Positions 27,646 to 27,713 of a DNA stretch of 27,713 nucleotides are shown here, piece by piece (within the stretch, counting starts at the first letter, position 1; each line of letters opens with the position of its first letter). Below the pieces are notes generated by a model, which worked only from the letters and a program-made list of their open reading frames with translations, did not search any database and was not told the DNA's origin. The DNA lies in the NCBI RefSeq assembly GCF_004359215.1, contig NC_090615.1:5480550-5508262 (forward strand), in the 5' to 3' direction. Both the position numbers and the translations under genes were made by a program. The DNA is from Bremia lactucae (Eukaryota > Oomycota > Peronosporomycetes > Peronosporales > Peronosporaceae).

Positions 27646-27713
27646 ATGAGCCTCAATATTGATTGGGCTCATTTTCCCCACCTCTCCGAACATCATCGGG
27701 AGGTGGCAGGGCT
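27646..27713 (+). CDS. gag: gag, N-terminal start, family C (runs off window)
   Basis: ATG at 27646 reads MSLNIDWAHFPHLSEHHREV, open to the window end. It matches 4031 onward in the rearranged copy. The leader between primer site and ATG is only about 40-55 bp. This copy has an intact LTR, primer site and start and might be more complete than the others; that depends on sequence beyond the window. Confidence 0.8.
   Translation, partial: MSLNIDWAHFPHLSEHHREVAG

Overview
This looks like nuclear DNA from an oomycete (a downy mildew or Phytophthora-type genome). A single intact intron-less host gene sits among old LTR retrotransposons. The retroelement proteins are of the oomycete Ty3/Gypsy chromovirus type: gag with a CCHC knuckle, an integrase with an HHCC zinc site, a GPY/F-like C-terminus and a terminal chromodomain. 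There are no bacterial-type operons, and I found no tRNA or rRNA genes and no CRISPR arrays.

Layout. 1-3401: pieces of two LTR families (called A and B here), an internal fragment and unassigned degenerate DNA. 3402-8158: a plus-strand chromovirus copy (family C) with a half 5' LTR, a gag whose two halves are in swapped order, integrase, chromodomain, an opposite-strand ORF and a full 3' LTR. 8159-11692: host island with a tiny secreted-type ORF, two abutting palindromes and a class II CPD photolyase (9423-11147), followed by a lone LTR. 11760-17350: a minus-strand family B element (12017-16212) cut off at its 5' end and joined to scrambled family C pieces. 17818-24037: a complete family A insertion on the minus strand, bounded by a perfect 5-bp target duplication GGCTT. 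24043-27056: low-copy-looking DNA with one 65-codon secreted-protein ORF. 27057 to the end: the 5' LTR, primer-binding site and first gag codons of another family C copy.

The two most unusual signals are in the retroelements. First, all three families carry about 1 kb of coding-like sequence on the strand opposite gag-pol, between the chromodomain and the polypurine tract/3' LTR. I call it aORF. Families A and B share a recognisable aORF protein motif there. Second, families A and B, and the aORF part of C, are packed with short perfect hairpins. I list eleven with arms of 8-11 bp within about 2.1 kb, where chance predicts about 0.5. At one aligned position A and B form different hairpins from the same 12-nt core, extended in opposite directions, which is the pattern expected from quasi-palindrome template switching.

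None of the retroelement copies looks autonomous. C has lost protease, RT and RNase H. B has lost RT and RNase H. A keeps an RT stretch whose YxDD motif reads YFDG. Family names A, B and C are labels used only here. Boundaries of degenerate repeats are approximate because they were read by eye.
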